DNA from: QIAW01 sp035487295
GTDB lineage: Bacteria; Acidobacteriota; Terriglobia; Terriglobales; Acidobacteriaceae
DNA length: 64,000 nt
NCBI GenBank assembly: GCA_035487295.1
Contig: DATHMH010000036.1
Coordinates: 62,001 to 126,000, forward strand
Direction of reading: 5' to 3'
Shown piece after piece: positions 17,097 to 24,727 of the stretch; the first letter of the stretch is position 1; each line of letters starts with the position of its first letter. Both the position numbers and the translations under genes were made by a program. The notes beneath the pieces are model-generated. The model was not told where the DNA came from. It did no database searches and was given only the letters and a program-made list of their open reading frames with translations.

Positions 17097-17534
17097 ATGA
17101 GCTCTGTTTATCAAGCTGGGGCTGCTGTTCTTCTGGTCATGCTTACGTTGTGTCTGCAGTGCGCCGGGCTTGCCGTGCTTATAAGGTGGCTCCGGCGTGC
17201 TGTGGCAAGCGGCGTTCACAAGCTGAGACCATTCCACTCTGCCACGCTGGTTATGCAATCCACCGCAGCGATCCTAGTTCTGCACGCACTGCAGGTTCTA
17301 GTGTGGGCTAGCGGGTATCACTGGCTTTGCCTTCCGTCGTGGGAATCCGCTCTCTACTTTTCGGCAAGCAGTTATGCGACGGTTGGCTACGGCGACCTGG
17401 TCCTGCCCGCGAGCTGGCGGATGTTGGGGCCGCTGGAGAGCATCATCGGCGTGTTGATGTGTGGGGTAACCGTGGGCCTTCTGTTCGCCGTAGTCACACG
17501 GCTCGTAGGTCAAACACGATCCTCGGATCAATGA
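17097..17534 (+). CDS. small K+-channel-like (ion channel 2) membrane protein
   Basis: 145 aa behind AAGGAG. It has an N-terminal helix (GAAVLLVMLTLCLQCAGLAV), a second helix (LVMQSTAAILVLHALQVLVW), a re-entrant pore segment with the K+ selectivity filter SYATVGYGDLVLP (about 96-108), and a last helix (SIIGVLMCGVTVGLLFAVV). There is no cytosolic RCK/TrkA-N gating domain. It ends the EmrAB-like operon, separated from emrB by 9 bp. A channel co-expressed with a proton-driven pump could balance membrane potential or respond to uncouplers; this is inference. The filter makes the family assignment firm, while gating and function are unknown. Confidence 0.85.
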   Translation: MSSVYQAGAAVLLVMLTLCLQCAGLAVLIRWLRRAVASGVHKLRPFHSATLVMQSTAAILVLHALQVLVWASGYHWLCLPSWESALYFSASSYATVGYGDLVLPASWRMLGPLESIIGVLMCGVTVGLLFAVVTRLVGQTRSSDQ

Positions 17535-17606
17535 ATTCTGATGACACCACGACGAATCGTTAGACTCTGCGCTGTTTTCCGAGGACTCGATGACCGGATA
17601 CTCAAC

Positions 17607-17648
17607 TGTCGTGGTTGTCTTTCAACACCTTCGACAACGGATCGACAC
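17607..17648. promoter_or_regulatory. cluster of TGTCG/CGACA half-sites
   Basis: ACTGTCG (17605-17611), TTCAACACC, TTCGACAA (17630-17637) and TCGACAC (17642-17648) lie about 60-100 bp upstream of the -24 element. This is a looser version of the palindromes at 7960, 8896, 12066 and 20037. Confidence 0.45.
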
Positions 17649-17706
17649 CTCTGGGGGCCTTTTATCCAATGATTAGAACTTCAATCACATACGCAAGAGC
17701 AGGATT

Positions 17707-17722
17707 TGGCAGTCGCCTTGCC
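17707..17722 (+). promoter_or_regulatory. sigma-54 (-24/-12) promoter of 17734-18531
   Basis: TGGCAGTCGCCTTGCC, with GG-N10-GC spacing. The predicted start (about 17733) falls right at the ATG at 17734, so the mRNA may be leaderless or the true start may lie downstream. Confidence 0.7.
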
Positions 17723-17733
17723 TTAGACCAGGC

Positions 17734-18237
17734 ATGGCGCGGAGATTCCAAATCGGATCTAAAGCCTTGGCTCAGACACAAGCTGTCACTGGTAGCTCCC
17801 GTTCTTGTCCCTTTGTCGAGTTGCAGCATTCTTTCCCAAGCCAGATCGCGGCTATTGCGCCTTCCGCAGATCTAGTGATGAACTTTGTTTCAAAGTTTCG
17901 AAGGCAAGACGGAAGCGAAGCGAATATCGATATGGCGCTTCATGAGGCGCTGGCCAATGCGGTAGTTCACGGGAACCACGAGGACCCTGACAAGCTGGTC
18001 TACATCGTCTGTCGTTGCAGCATAGACGGAGAAGTCTCAATCACGATTCGAGACCAGGGAGAAGGGTTCGACAGCCGCGCCATACCAGATCCGACTACTC
18101 CAGAAAACCGGCTCTCCACTCATGGGCGTGGAATCTACCTTATGCAGACCCTGATGGATGAAGTTTCTTTCGATGAAGGCGGTGTGGTCGTGCGTATACG
18201 CAAGAAACCCAACGCCCACTGGCGGCATGAACATTAA
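17734..18237 (+). CDS. RsbW/SpoIIAB-type anti-sigma ATPase (HATPase_c)
   Basis: 167 aa as drawn. The GHKL ATP-binding motifs are complete: N box MALHEALANAVVHGN (about 67-81), G1 box RDQGEGFD (106-113), and G2 box THGRGIYLMQTLMDEV (129-144). The domain covers about 30-160. Proteins of this kind are serine kinases that bind and hold sigma factors and phosphorylate STAS antagonists. The island also encodes two STAS-like and two sigma-region-4-like proteins, so a partner-switching module is plausible. The start is uncertain: the ATG has no ribosome-binding site, and a TTG at 17821 begins closer to the domain. The gene is followed by an ArsR-type regulator 15 bp later. Confidence 0.8.
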   Translation: MARRFQIGSKALAQTQAVTGSSRSCPFVELQHSFPSQIAAIAPSADLVMNFVSKFRRQDGSEANIDMALHEALANAVVHGNHEDPDKLVYIVCRCSIDGEVSITIRDQGEGFDSRAIPDPTTPENRLSTHGRGIYLMQTLMDEVSFDEGGVVVRIRKKPNAHWRHEH

Positions 18238-18252
18238 TCATAAGATTGAACT

Positions 18253-18531
18253 ATGCAGATGATGGCTGTACTTGCGGATCCGACTCGTCAACGCATCGTC
18301 GAGATGCTTTCAACAGGAGAACTCTCCTCGGGGGAAATAGCGAATAGATTCCAAATCACTGCGCCGGCGATATCTCAGCACCTGAATGTTCTCAAGCAAG
18401 CCCATTTCGTACGATCTCGCGTCGAAGGTCACCGCCGAATCTACGCACTCGATCCAACCGGCTTTGCTCAGCTTGAGAGCTGGCTCGTAAAGATCAGACG
18501 ATTCTGGAGAGAGAGTCCGTCAGCAACGTGA
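18253..18531 (+). CDS. ArsR-family winged-helix regulator
   Basis: 92 aa. The sequence fits the ArsR core: VLADPTRQRIVEMLSTGELS, then GEIANRFQITAPAISQHLNV (helix-turn-helix with the recognition helix SQHLNVLKQA), then the wing VRSRVEGHRRIYALDP. No metal-binding ELCVCDL cysteines are present, so it is not a classical arsenic or cadmium sensor; it resembles the short ArsR-like repressors found next to SRPBCC/AHSA1 proteins. It lies 15 bp after the anti-sigma ATPase gene in the same apparent transcript. The target promoter is unknown. Confidence 0.85.
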   Translation: MQMMAVLADPTRQRIVEMLSTGELSSGEIANRFQITAPAISQHLNVLKQAHFVRSRVEGHRRIYALDPTGFAQLESWLVKIRRFWRESPSAT

Positions 18532-18729
18532 ATTTTTGTACAACATCATGCTTTGGAACAAAAAAGACGCATTCCCTAAGAAAATAGCATCGATTCTAGA
18601 ATGAACCGTGAAGGCAATCCAGAAACCGCCAACGATGCGGTTCGAACGGCTTCTGCCCGACCACACTGAGAGTTGTCTAGGAGTTCTTGTTACCGAGGGT
18701 CTCGGCGGTTTGAAGATAATAGCCCAGGC

Positions 18730-19419
18730 CTACGATGGGCGACTAGAGAACCAAATAAGCATTAAATACTCCGACAACAAAATGATTATCAAAATATAAA
18801 TCGCCACGGTGAAGCCTTTGGTCTCTCCACTGCTGGTGTCTTCGTCATTCGTTTCGGCATTACGCTCTGTCTCAAGATACCGGATGGCAGAGTATATCTC
18901 TCCGTTCGTATGGACGGGCAGGGCGATCTGTTGAAAGGCCCGCGCACGCGCTTCCCGGATGTCCGCTTCCGAACAGCCAAGCAACACCGCGCACTCGCGG
19001 TCGGAGTATTTTTCCAGAACCGACATCACGAAGACAAACCGCTCGAAGTCTTCAAGCGCCAGCACGGGATAGAGTTTCGAGTCTGTGCCGGTTGGCAACT
19101 TGTTCTGCGCCAGAGGCATAGGGCTTGCTGATGGCAATGAATTCGCACCGGACGACTGAGGTTTCAACGCGTGGATGGCACTTTGGATAATGTTGCACTT
19201 TGCCCAGTCATGTGCCCACTGCTTGAACACCTGATTTGCCTGAACACTCTCTTCGATACCGGAGAGGAAGGATTGTTCTGCCATTTCATGATCGCCCGTG
19301 AGCAAGAGCGCAAGCAGGTAGAGGCTATCCATCTTCTCGGCAACAATCGTGTGGAAGTCTTCCGTAGTCGCGTACCTGTTTGTTTCGACATTCCCAATGT
19401 GATTCTTCGCGCATCTCAT
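18730..19419 (-). CDS. sigma-region-4-like protein with C-terminal membrane anchor
   Basis: 229 aa. The N-terminal third (EKMDSLYLLALLLTGDHEMA, then QSFLSGIEESV) resembles region 2 of ECF sigma factors. The segment LEDFERFVFVMSVLEKYSDR, then ECAVLLGCSEADIREARARA, resembles region 4. The tail has one membrane helix (VAIYILIIILLSEYLMLIWF) near the C-terminus, which is unusual for a sigma factor. The start ATG overlaps the stop of the STAS-like gene (19416-19419), so both are one unit read from the sigma-54 promoter at 19761. It may be a membrane-held sigma-like regulator. Whether it binds core polymerase cannot be judged from sequence. Confidence 0.65.
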   Translation of the reverse strand: MRCAKNHIGNVETNRYATTEDFHTIVAEKMDSLYLLALLLTGDHEMAEQSFLSGIEESVQANQVFKQWAHDWAKCNIIQSAIHALKPQSSGANSLPSASPMPLAQNKLPTGTDSKLYPVLALEDFERFVFVMSVLEKYSDRECAVLLGCSEADIREARARAFQQIALPVHTNGEIYSAIRYLETERNAETNDEDTSSGETKGFTVAIYILIIILLSEYLMLIWFSSRPS

Positions 19420-19718
19420 CTTCTTGTCTCCAGAAAGTCCGTGTACGCCCGGCGAGCGAGTTGAGCCAACACGTGTTTTGTAAAAACGCCGTCAGGGCGG
19501 AATGCTACACCCTGCCTCATCAATTCAAGCAAGAGGTTCTCTCCTGCCTGGCTGATTGCAGTTAGGTTCTTGATCTCGATCACCAGTTCGCGATCGTGAA
19601 GGTCCGCTCTGGCGTTCTCGCACGCGGTTCTCAGTTCGGCGATCCAGGGTGCGACGAGTTTGCCCTCCAAAACTAACGTTCGGTGAATTCGGCCCTCGAT
19701 AACGTAGATCTTGAACAT
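19416..19718 (-). CDS. STAS-like small regulatory protein (paralogue of 12201-12503)
   Basis: 100 aa. It shares the pattern of the protein at 12201: YVIEGRIHRTLVLEGKLVAP, then W.AELRTACENARADL, then ELVIEIKNLTAISQAGENLL, then a C-terminal helix ending in an Arg-rich tail. The likely antagonist site reads TAISQAG, with Thr and Ser available, unlike the paralogue's AINEAG. The promoter is sigma-54 type at 19746-19761 on the minus strand, about 17 nt before the ATG at the predicted start. It is coupled to the sigma-like gene by ATGA. A role in partner switching is inferred. Confidence 0.7.
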   Translation of the reverse strand: MFKIYVIEGRIHRTLVLEGKLVAPWIAELRTACENARADLHDRELVIEIKNLTAISQAGENLLLELMRQGVAFRPDGVFTKHVLAQLARRAYTDFLETRR

Positions 19719-19745
19719 GTCCCTTTTTTTTAACCTTCGAATGAA

Positions 19746-19761
19746 AGCAACTCACATGCCA
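19746..19761 (-). promoter_or_regulatory. sigma-54 (-24/-12) promoter of 19718-18730 unit
   Basis: On the minus strand it reads TGGCATGTGAGTTGCT, with GG-N10-GC spacing. A single GTGTCG half-site lies upstream at 19848-19853. Confidence 0.8.
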
Positions 19762-20036
19762 AACTCTTGGGGCGACAACCCTATGACTTTTCAGGTGATG
19801 AAATGGAAAGAGGAGTACGGAACCTTGGGAACTGTTGGAGAGTGAGGCGACACTGAATTTGAGATGAAATTTCGAATTACGCCCGTTTATTCCATTGAAT
19901 TAAACCGCTTTTTGTCCGGGGCGTGAGAAATCTTGTAGCGCATGGTCTGGCAAGGCAAAATTCTCAGCAGCGGGAACATTCCAAATCTTCTTTCCACGAA
20001 TGAACCTGAGGCATCAGCTTCGTCTGTTTGCCAAAC

Positions 20037-20056
20037 TGTCGAAGTCCTAATCGACA
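20037..20056. promoter_or_regulatory. enhancer-like palindrome TGTCGA-N8-TCGACA
   Basis: Arms at 20037-20042 and 20051-20056, followed by TTCAACTTTTCAACACTCCG. The site starts 100 bp before the -24 element at 20137. Confidence 0.7.
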
Positions 20057-20136
20057 TCTTCAACTTTTCAACACTCCGCGCTGGTCCAAACCGTTTAAAC
20101 ACCTTTGATTTCTTGCAAATAACGATGTTCCTCTCT

Positions 20137-20152
20137 TGGCATACCAGTTGCT
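20137..20152 (+). promoter_or_regulatory. sigma-54 (-24/-12) promoter of the AcrAB-OprM-like operon
   Basis: TGGCATACCAGTTGCT, with GG-N10-GC spacing. The start is predicted near 20164, giving an 80-nt leader to the ATG at 20246. Confidence 0.85.
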
Positions 20153-20245
20153 TTTGCATAGATGCAGCGAAAGAGATGGCAGCAAGGCGGCACAGAGAAA
20201 GAGTCTCCCCGCAGATCAAACGTTATTAATCAGGAGAAATCAACG

Positions 20246-21475
20246 ATGAGGCGCAATTCCCTTCTAAGCCCGAAAAGCGCGATATGGGCATCCGCGGGCG
20301 TGGTGGTGCTGGCTACCCTCCTACTATTCGTTACTCACACGGGGGCCAAGCCCGCCGCGCCATCGCCGCCTATGATTGAAGTCGCATCGGTCGAGCAGAA
20401 GGACGTTCCCATTTACCAGGAATGGATAGGAACTCTGACGGGACAGGTGAATGCCGACGTCAAAGCGCAGGTTACGGGGTACCTGCTCAAGCAGCACTAC
20501 AAGGAAGGATCATACGTCAGGAAGGGACAACTCCTGTTCGAGATTGATCCCCGCCCACTCCAGGCAGTGCTCGATCAGGCAAAGGGACAATTAGCGCAGG
20601 CACAGGCGCAACTCGTTCAGGATGAGGCGCAGCTTGCCACGGCAGAAGCCAACCAGCTCAAGAGCCAGCAGGATGTGGAGAAGTACGCTCCTCTTGCCGA
20701 GGCGAACGCCATCAGCAGGCAAGATTTTGACAACGCAACCCAGACGAACCTTGCCAATAAGGCGCAAGTGCAGGCTGCGAAAGCGGCGATCGGCGCCGCC
20801 AAGGCCCAGATTCAGGCCAGCCAAGCCGCAGTCGAAACCGCCGCAATCAACCTCAATTTCACTCGCGTGATTTCGCCAATCGACGGAGTCGCCGGTATTG
20901 CTCAGGCACAGGTCGGTGACTTAGTCAGCACCGCCAGTGGAACGCTGACGACGGTTTCTACACTCGACCCAATCAAAGACTACTTCGGTGTCAGTGAGCA
21001 GGAGTATCTCGCGTTACAAAAACAAGTTTTAGGTTCTGACGCGGAGCACTGGAAACTGCAGCTCGTATTGGCTGATGGCACAACCTATCCACACGAAGGC
21101 CACTTTTATTTTGCAGACCGCGCCGTGAATCAAAACACGGGCGCGATCCAACTGGCGGCTATTTTTACTAACCCCGGGAATGTCCTCCGTCCCGGGCAGT
21201 ACGGCAGGGTGCGTGCCGTCCTCAGGGTGCAGCAGAACGCCTTATTGATTCCTCAGGCGGCCGTGACCGAGGACCAGGGGAGTTATCTGGTTGCAGTGGT
21301 CGGGAGCGATAACCGCGTCGCCATGCGCCCGGTTCAAGTCGGAGAGCGCACAGGCACCATGTGGGTGATTCAAGACGGATTAAAACCCGGTGGGCGTGTG
21401 ATCGTCGAGGGCCAGCAAAATCTTCAGTCCGGGATGCTGGTGCAAACCAAGCCTTTCACGGGCAGCGACAAATAA
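20246..21475 (+). CDS. acrA: RND efflux periplasmic adaptor (AcrA/MexA-like)
   Basis: 409 aa. The ATG at 20246 is chosen over 20162 because AGGAG precedes it and an export signal follows (SAIWASAGVVVLATLLLFVT). The family order is complete: the barrel-sandwich half QEWIGTLTGQVNADVKAQVT, then YKEGSYVRKGQLLFEIDPRP (lipoyl), Ala/Gln-rich coiled coils at about 115-210, NLNFTRVISPIDGVAGIAQA (second lipoyl half), and a membrane-proximal domain with LLIPQAAVTEDQGSYLVAVV. No lipobox Cys is visible. It bridges the AcrB-like pump and the OprM-like channel. It is the first gene of a sigma-54-driven operon. The gene name marks architecture only. Confidence 0.92.
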   Translation: MRRNSLLSPKSAIWASAGVVVLATLLLFVTHTGAKPAAPSPPMIEVASVEQKDVPIYQEWIGTLTGQVNADVKAQVTGYLLKQHYKEGSYVRKGQLLFEIDPRPLQAVLDQAKGQLAQAQAQLVQDEAQLATAEANQLKSQQDVEKYAPLAEANAISRQDFDNATQTNLANKAQVQAAKAAIGAAKAQIQASQAAVETAAINLNFTRVISPIDGVAGIAQAQVGDLVSTASGTLTTVSTLDPIKDYFGVSEQEYLALQKQVLGSDAEHWKLQLVLADGTTYPHEGHFYFADRAVNQNTGAIQLAAIFTNPGNVLRPGQYGRVRAVLRVQQNALLIPQAAVTEDQGSYLVAVVGSDNRVAMRPVQVGERTGTMWVIQDGLKPGGRVIVEGQQNLQSGMLVQTKPFTGSDK

Positions 21476-21517
21476 GCGCGCACATCTGATCGCTCAAGGC
21501 CAAAGGAATAAGAAATC

Positions 21518-24500
21518 ATGTCGAAGTTTTTCATCAAACGACCGATTGTTGCGATGGTGATCGCGATTCTTGCAGTCATCGTCGGCGCAGTTAGCATCGC
21601 GACCTTGCCGGTAGCGCAGTTCCCAAGCATCGCCCCACCGGAGATCATGCTGCAGGCCACGTATGTGGGCGCAGACGCACAGACCCTCGAGCAAGCAGTT
21701 GCCACGCCCATCGAGCAGCAAGTCAACGGCGTTGACAACATGACCTACATGTACTCTCTCAACGCCACGGCGAACCACCAAACGACGTTGCTCGCCGATT
21801 TCGATCTCAAAACTGATCCCAATATGGACCTGATTCTCACGCAATCGCGCGAGCAGTTGGCCAACGGCCAGTTGCCGCCCGAGGTGAACAACTACGGAGT
21901 CACGCTAAAGAAGTCGGCAACTGCTCCGCTCATGTTGATCCCCTTGTACTCGCCACACGGCACTCGCGATGCGACCTATCTCGCCAACTACGCCTATATC
22001 GTCCTCAATGATCCTATTGCACGCCTGTACGGCGTCGGCCAGAGCACGGTCTTCGGCGCCGGCCAATATGCCATGCGGCTATGGGTGAAACCCGACCAGT
22101 TGGCAAAGTTGGGCCTAACCGTCACCGATATCGTCAAAGCGATCCAGGCGCAGAACACGGTTAATCCGGCCGGTCAGATCGGCGGCGAGCCGGCTCAGAG
22201 CGACCAGCAGTTCACCTATGCCGTGCTGGCTCAAGGCCGTCTGACTACGCCGGAGCAATTCGGCGAGGTTGTGGTGCGCGAAGCCCCTAACGGCGGAACC
22301 GTTCGCGTCAAAGACGTGGCCCGGGTCGAGCTGGGTTCGCAGGACTACAGCATGATCACCCGTTTCAATGGCAAGCCGGCGGGCGCCATTGCCGTCTACC
22401 AGTTGCCTGGAACCAATGCTGTTCAAACCGTCGCGGGTGTCCGGAAGCTCATGGCACAGATGAAGCAACGCTTCCCGCAGGATGTCGACTATGCCATATC
22501 GCTTGACCAGACACTCCCGGTCACGGAAGGTATGAAAGAGATTATCCAGACCCTCGTGATCGCAATCGTGCTGGTGATCCTGGTGGTTTATCTCTTCCTC
22601 CAGGATTGGCGCGCCACAATGATTCCTTTGCTGGCCGTACCGGTCTCTCTGGTGGGGACGTTTGTCTTCTTCCCGCTCTTTGGCTTCTCCATCAATACGC
22701 TGTCGATGTTCGGCTTAGTGTTGGCCATCGGCTTGGTCGTGGACGATGCCATCGTGGTTGTGGAAGGCGTGCAACGCCACATCGAAGAGGGCTTGAACCC
22801 AAAGGACGCGGCCCGAAAAGCTATGGATGAGCTCTCCGGACCGGTGATTGGCATCGCCCTGGTTCTTTCGTCGGTTTTCGTGCCAACCGCTTTCATCCCG
22901 GGCATCACCGGAAGGCTCTATCAGCAATTCGCAGTGACGATCGCCATCTCGGTGATACTCTCCGCCTTCAATGCGCTCACGCTCAGCCCCGCACTTGCTG
23001 CGCTCCTGCTACGCAAAAAGCAGGAGAGCCACGGGCCACTGCAACGGTTCTTCAACTGGTTCAATCGTGTACTCGGTCGAGCAACGGAACGCTATGTCCA
23101 ATGGTCGGGCAGGTTGATTCAAAAAAGCGCTCTCGTGCTGGTGTTGCTTGCAGTTTGCGGCCTTGCCGGAATTTTCTTTGGCACCCGTTTACCCTCCAGC
23201 TTCCTGCCTGATGAAGACCAGGGCTACCTTTATATAGACATGCACCTCCCCAATGCGGCTTCTCTGGAACGCACAAGCGCCGCTGCGAAACAGGTAGAGC
23301 AGGTTCTCGCAAATACACCGGGAGTCGAGTACACGACCAGCGTGGTAGGTTTTAGCTTGCTCAGCTTTACCCGGACCAGTTACGGCGCCTTCTTTTGGGT
23401 CAGCCTGAAGCCCTGGGATGAACGCAAAAGCCGGATCGAACAATATCAAGCCATCAAGACGCGTTTGAACCAGGAACTCAGACGCCTGCCGGCAGGGACG
23501 GTTTTCAGCTTCTCACCGCCTGCGATACCGGGCGTCGGCGCGTCCGGAGGGGTCACGTTTGTTCTGGAAGACCGCGCCGGCAAGGACGTCCAGTTTCTTG
23601 CAAATAACGTGGATAAATTCCTGGCCGCTGCCCGCAAACGCCCTGAGATCAGCACCATCAACACGACGTTTGTGCCGAGCGTGCCGCAAGTGTTCATCCA
23701 TGTGGATCGGGACAAGGCGCTGAAGCAAGGCGTGGCATTGACCGATGTCTACAACACCATTCAGGCATACATGGGCGGCTTGTTCATCAACTACTACAAC
23801 AATTTTGGCCGTACCTGGCAGGTGTATCTGGAGGCCGAAGCACCTTACCGATCGAACACGGATAGTCTTGCGCAGTTCTACGTGCGCAACAACCAGGGTG
23901 AGCCAGTGCCACTCTCCTCTCTGGCAAATTTCGAGACCCGTTCCGGGCCTGAGTTCACGATGCGCTACAACGAATACCGGTCCGCGCAAATCAACGCCAG
24001 CGCCGCGCCTGGTTACAGCTCGGATCAGGCAACGGCAGCCCTGGAAGATGTTTTCAAGCAAACCATGCCCCGCGAAATGGGCTTTGACTACATGGGCATG
24101 TCGTATCAGGAACAAAAGGCGCGAGAAGGAGTGCCCTCGTCGGTCGTCTTCGGATTTTCGCTGCTGTTCGTTTTTCTGATTCTGGCGGCGCTGTACGAGA
24201 GTTGGAGTCTGCCGTTCAGCGTGCTGTTGAGCACACCGGTAGCGGTCTTGGGCGCTTATGGAGTGCTATGGTTGCGCCGTGTCGTGCTGAGCCTCTTCGT
24301 GCCGCCTTACATGCTTCAAATGGAGAACGATGTTTATGCGCAGATCGGGTTGGTGATGCTGATCGGCCTGGCCGCAAAGAACGCGATTCTGATTGTTGAA
24401 TTTGCCAAGGAGCAATATGAACAGGGTAAGCCGCTGATGGAAGCGGCGCTGGAAGGCGCCCGGCTTCGACTGCGGCCCATCATGATGACCTCTTTCGCAT

Positions 24501-24727
24501 TCATTCTAGGATGCGTACCGCTTTGGACGGCTTCGGGCGCCGGCTCGGTCGCGCGGCAGATCATGGGCACCACGGTAATTGGAGGCATGACAGCTGCAAG
24601 CGTGCTGGGCATCTTCTCTATCCCCGCGATCTTTTATCTGGTGGAGCGATGGTCCGCAACAGCCCGGCAGCGATTTGTCGCCTCGTCTGGACACTCTGAG
24701 ATTACGGAGGGCAGGCACAATGCGTAA
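21518..24727 (+). CDS. acrB: RND multidrug efflux permease (HAE1, AcrB/MexB-like)
   Basis: 1069 aa, the usual length. It starts SKFFIKRPIVAMVIAILAVI, as HAE1 pumps do. The proton-relay motif GLVVDDAIVVVEGVQRHIEE in TM4 has the Asp-Asp pair. FFGTRLPSSFLPDEDQGYLY begins the second half, and the late helix GLAAKNAILIVEFAKEQYEQ holds the relay Lys in TM10. The large docking and porter loops are intact (VGQSTVFGAGQYAMRLWVKP). The protein exports lipophilic compounds in exchange for protons. It lies 42 bp after the adaptor gene and overlaps the channel gene by eight bases. The substrate range is unknown. Confidence 0.95.
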   Translation: MSKFFIKRPIVAMVIAILAVIVGAVSIATLPVAQFPSIAPPEIMLQATYVGADAQTLEQAVATPIEQQVNGVDNMTYMYSLNATANHQTTLLADFDLKTDPNMDLILTQSREQLANGQLPPEVNNYGVTLKKSATAPLMLIPLYSPHGTRDATYLANYAYIVLNDPIARLYGVGQSTVFGAGQYAMRLWVKPDQLAKLGLTVTDIVKAIQAQNTVNPAGQIGGEPAQSDQQFTYAVLAQGRLTTPEQFGEVVVREAPNGGTVRVKDVARVELGSQDYSMITRFNGKPAGAIAVYQLPGTNAVQTVAGVRKLMAQMKQRFPQDVDYAISLDQTLPVTEGMKEIIQTLVIAIVLVILVVYLFLQDWRATMIPLLAVPVSLVGTFVFFPLFGFSINTLSMFGLVLAIGLVVDDAIVVVEGVQRHIEEGLNPKDAARKAMDELSGPVIGIALVLSSVFVPTAFIPGITGRLYQQFAVTIAISVILSAFNALTLSPALAALLLRKKQESHGPLQRFFNWFNRVLGRATERYVQWSGRLIQKSALVLVLLAVCGLAGIFFGTRLPSSFLPDEDQGYLYIDMHLPNAASLERTSAAAKQVEQVLANTPGVEYTTSVVGFSLLSFTRTSYGAFFWVSLKPWDERKSRIEQYQAIKTRLNQELRRLPAGTVFSFSPPAIPGVGASGGVTFVLEDRAGKDVQFLANNVDKFLAAARKRPEISTINTTFVPSVPQVFIHVDRDKALKQGVALTDVYNTIQAYMGGLFINYYNNFGRTWQVYLEAEAPYRSNTDSLAQFYVRNNQGEPVPLSSLANFETRSGPEFTMRYNEYRSAQINASAAPGYSSDQATAALEDVFKQTMPREMGFDYMGMSYQEQKAREGVPSSVVFGFSLLFVFLILAALYESWSLPFSVLLSTPVAVLGAYGVLWLRRVVLSLFVPPYMLQMENDVYAQIGLVMLIGLAAKNAILIVEFAKEQYEQGKPLMEAALEGARLRLRPIMMTSFAFILGCVPLWTASGAGSVARQIMGTTVIGGMTAASVLGIFSIPAIFYLVERWSATARQRFVASSGHSEITEGRHNA

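Noticed and set aside
18608..18799. A 63-aa frame downstream of the ArsR-like gene
   Set aside because: No ribosome-binding site, and it runs into the end of the sigma-like gene on the other strand.
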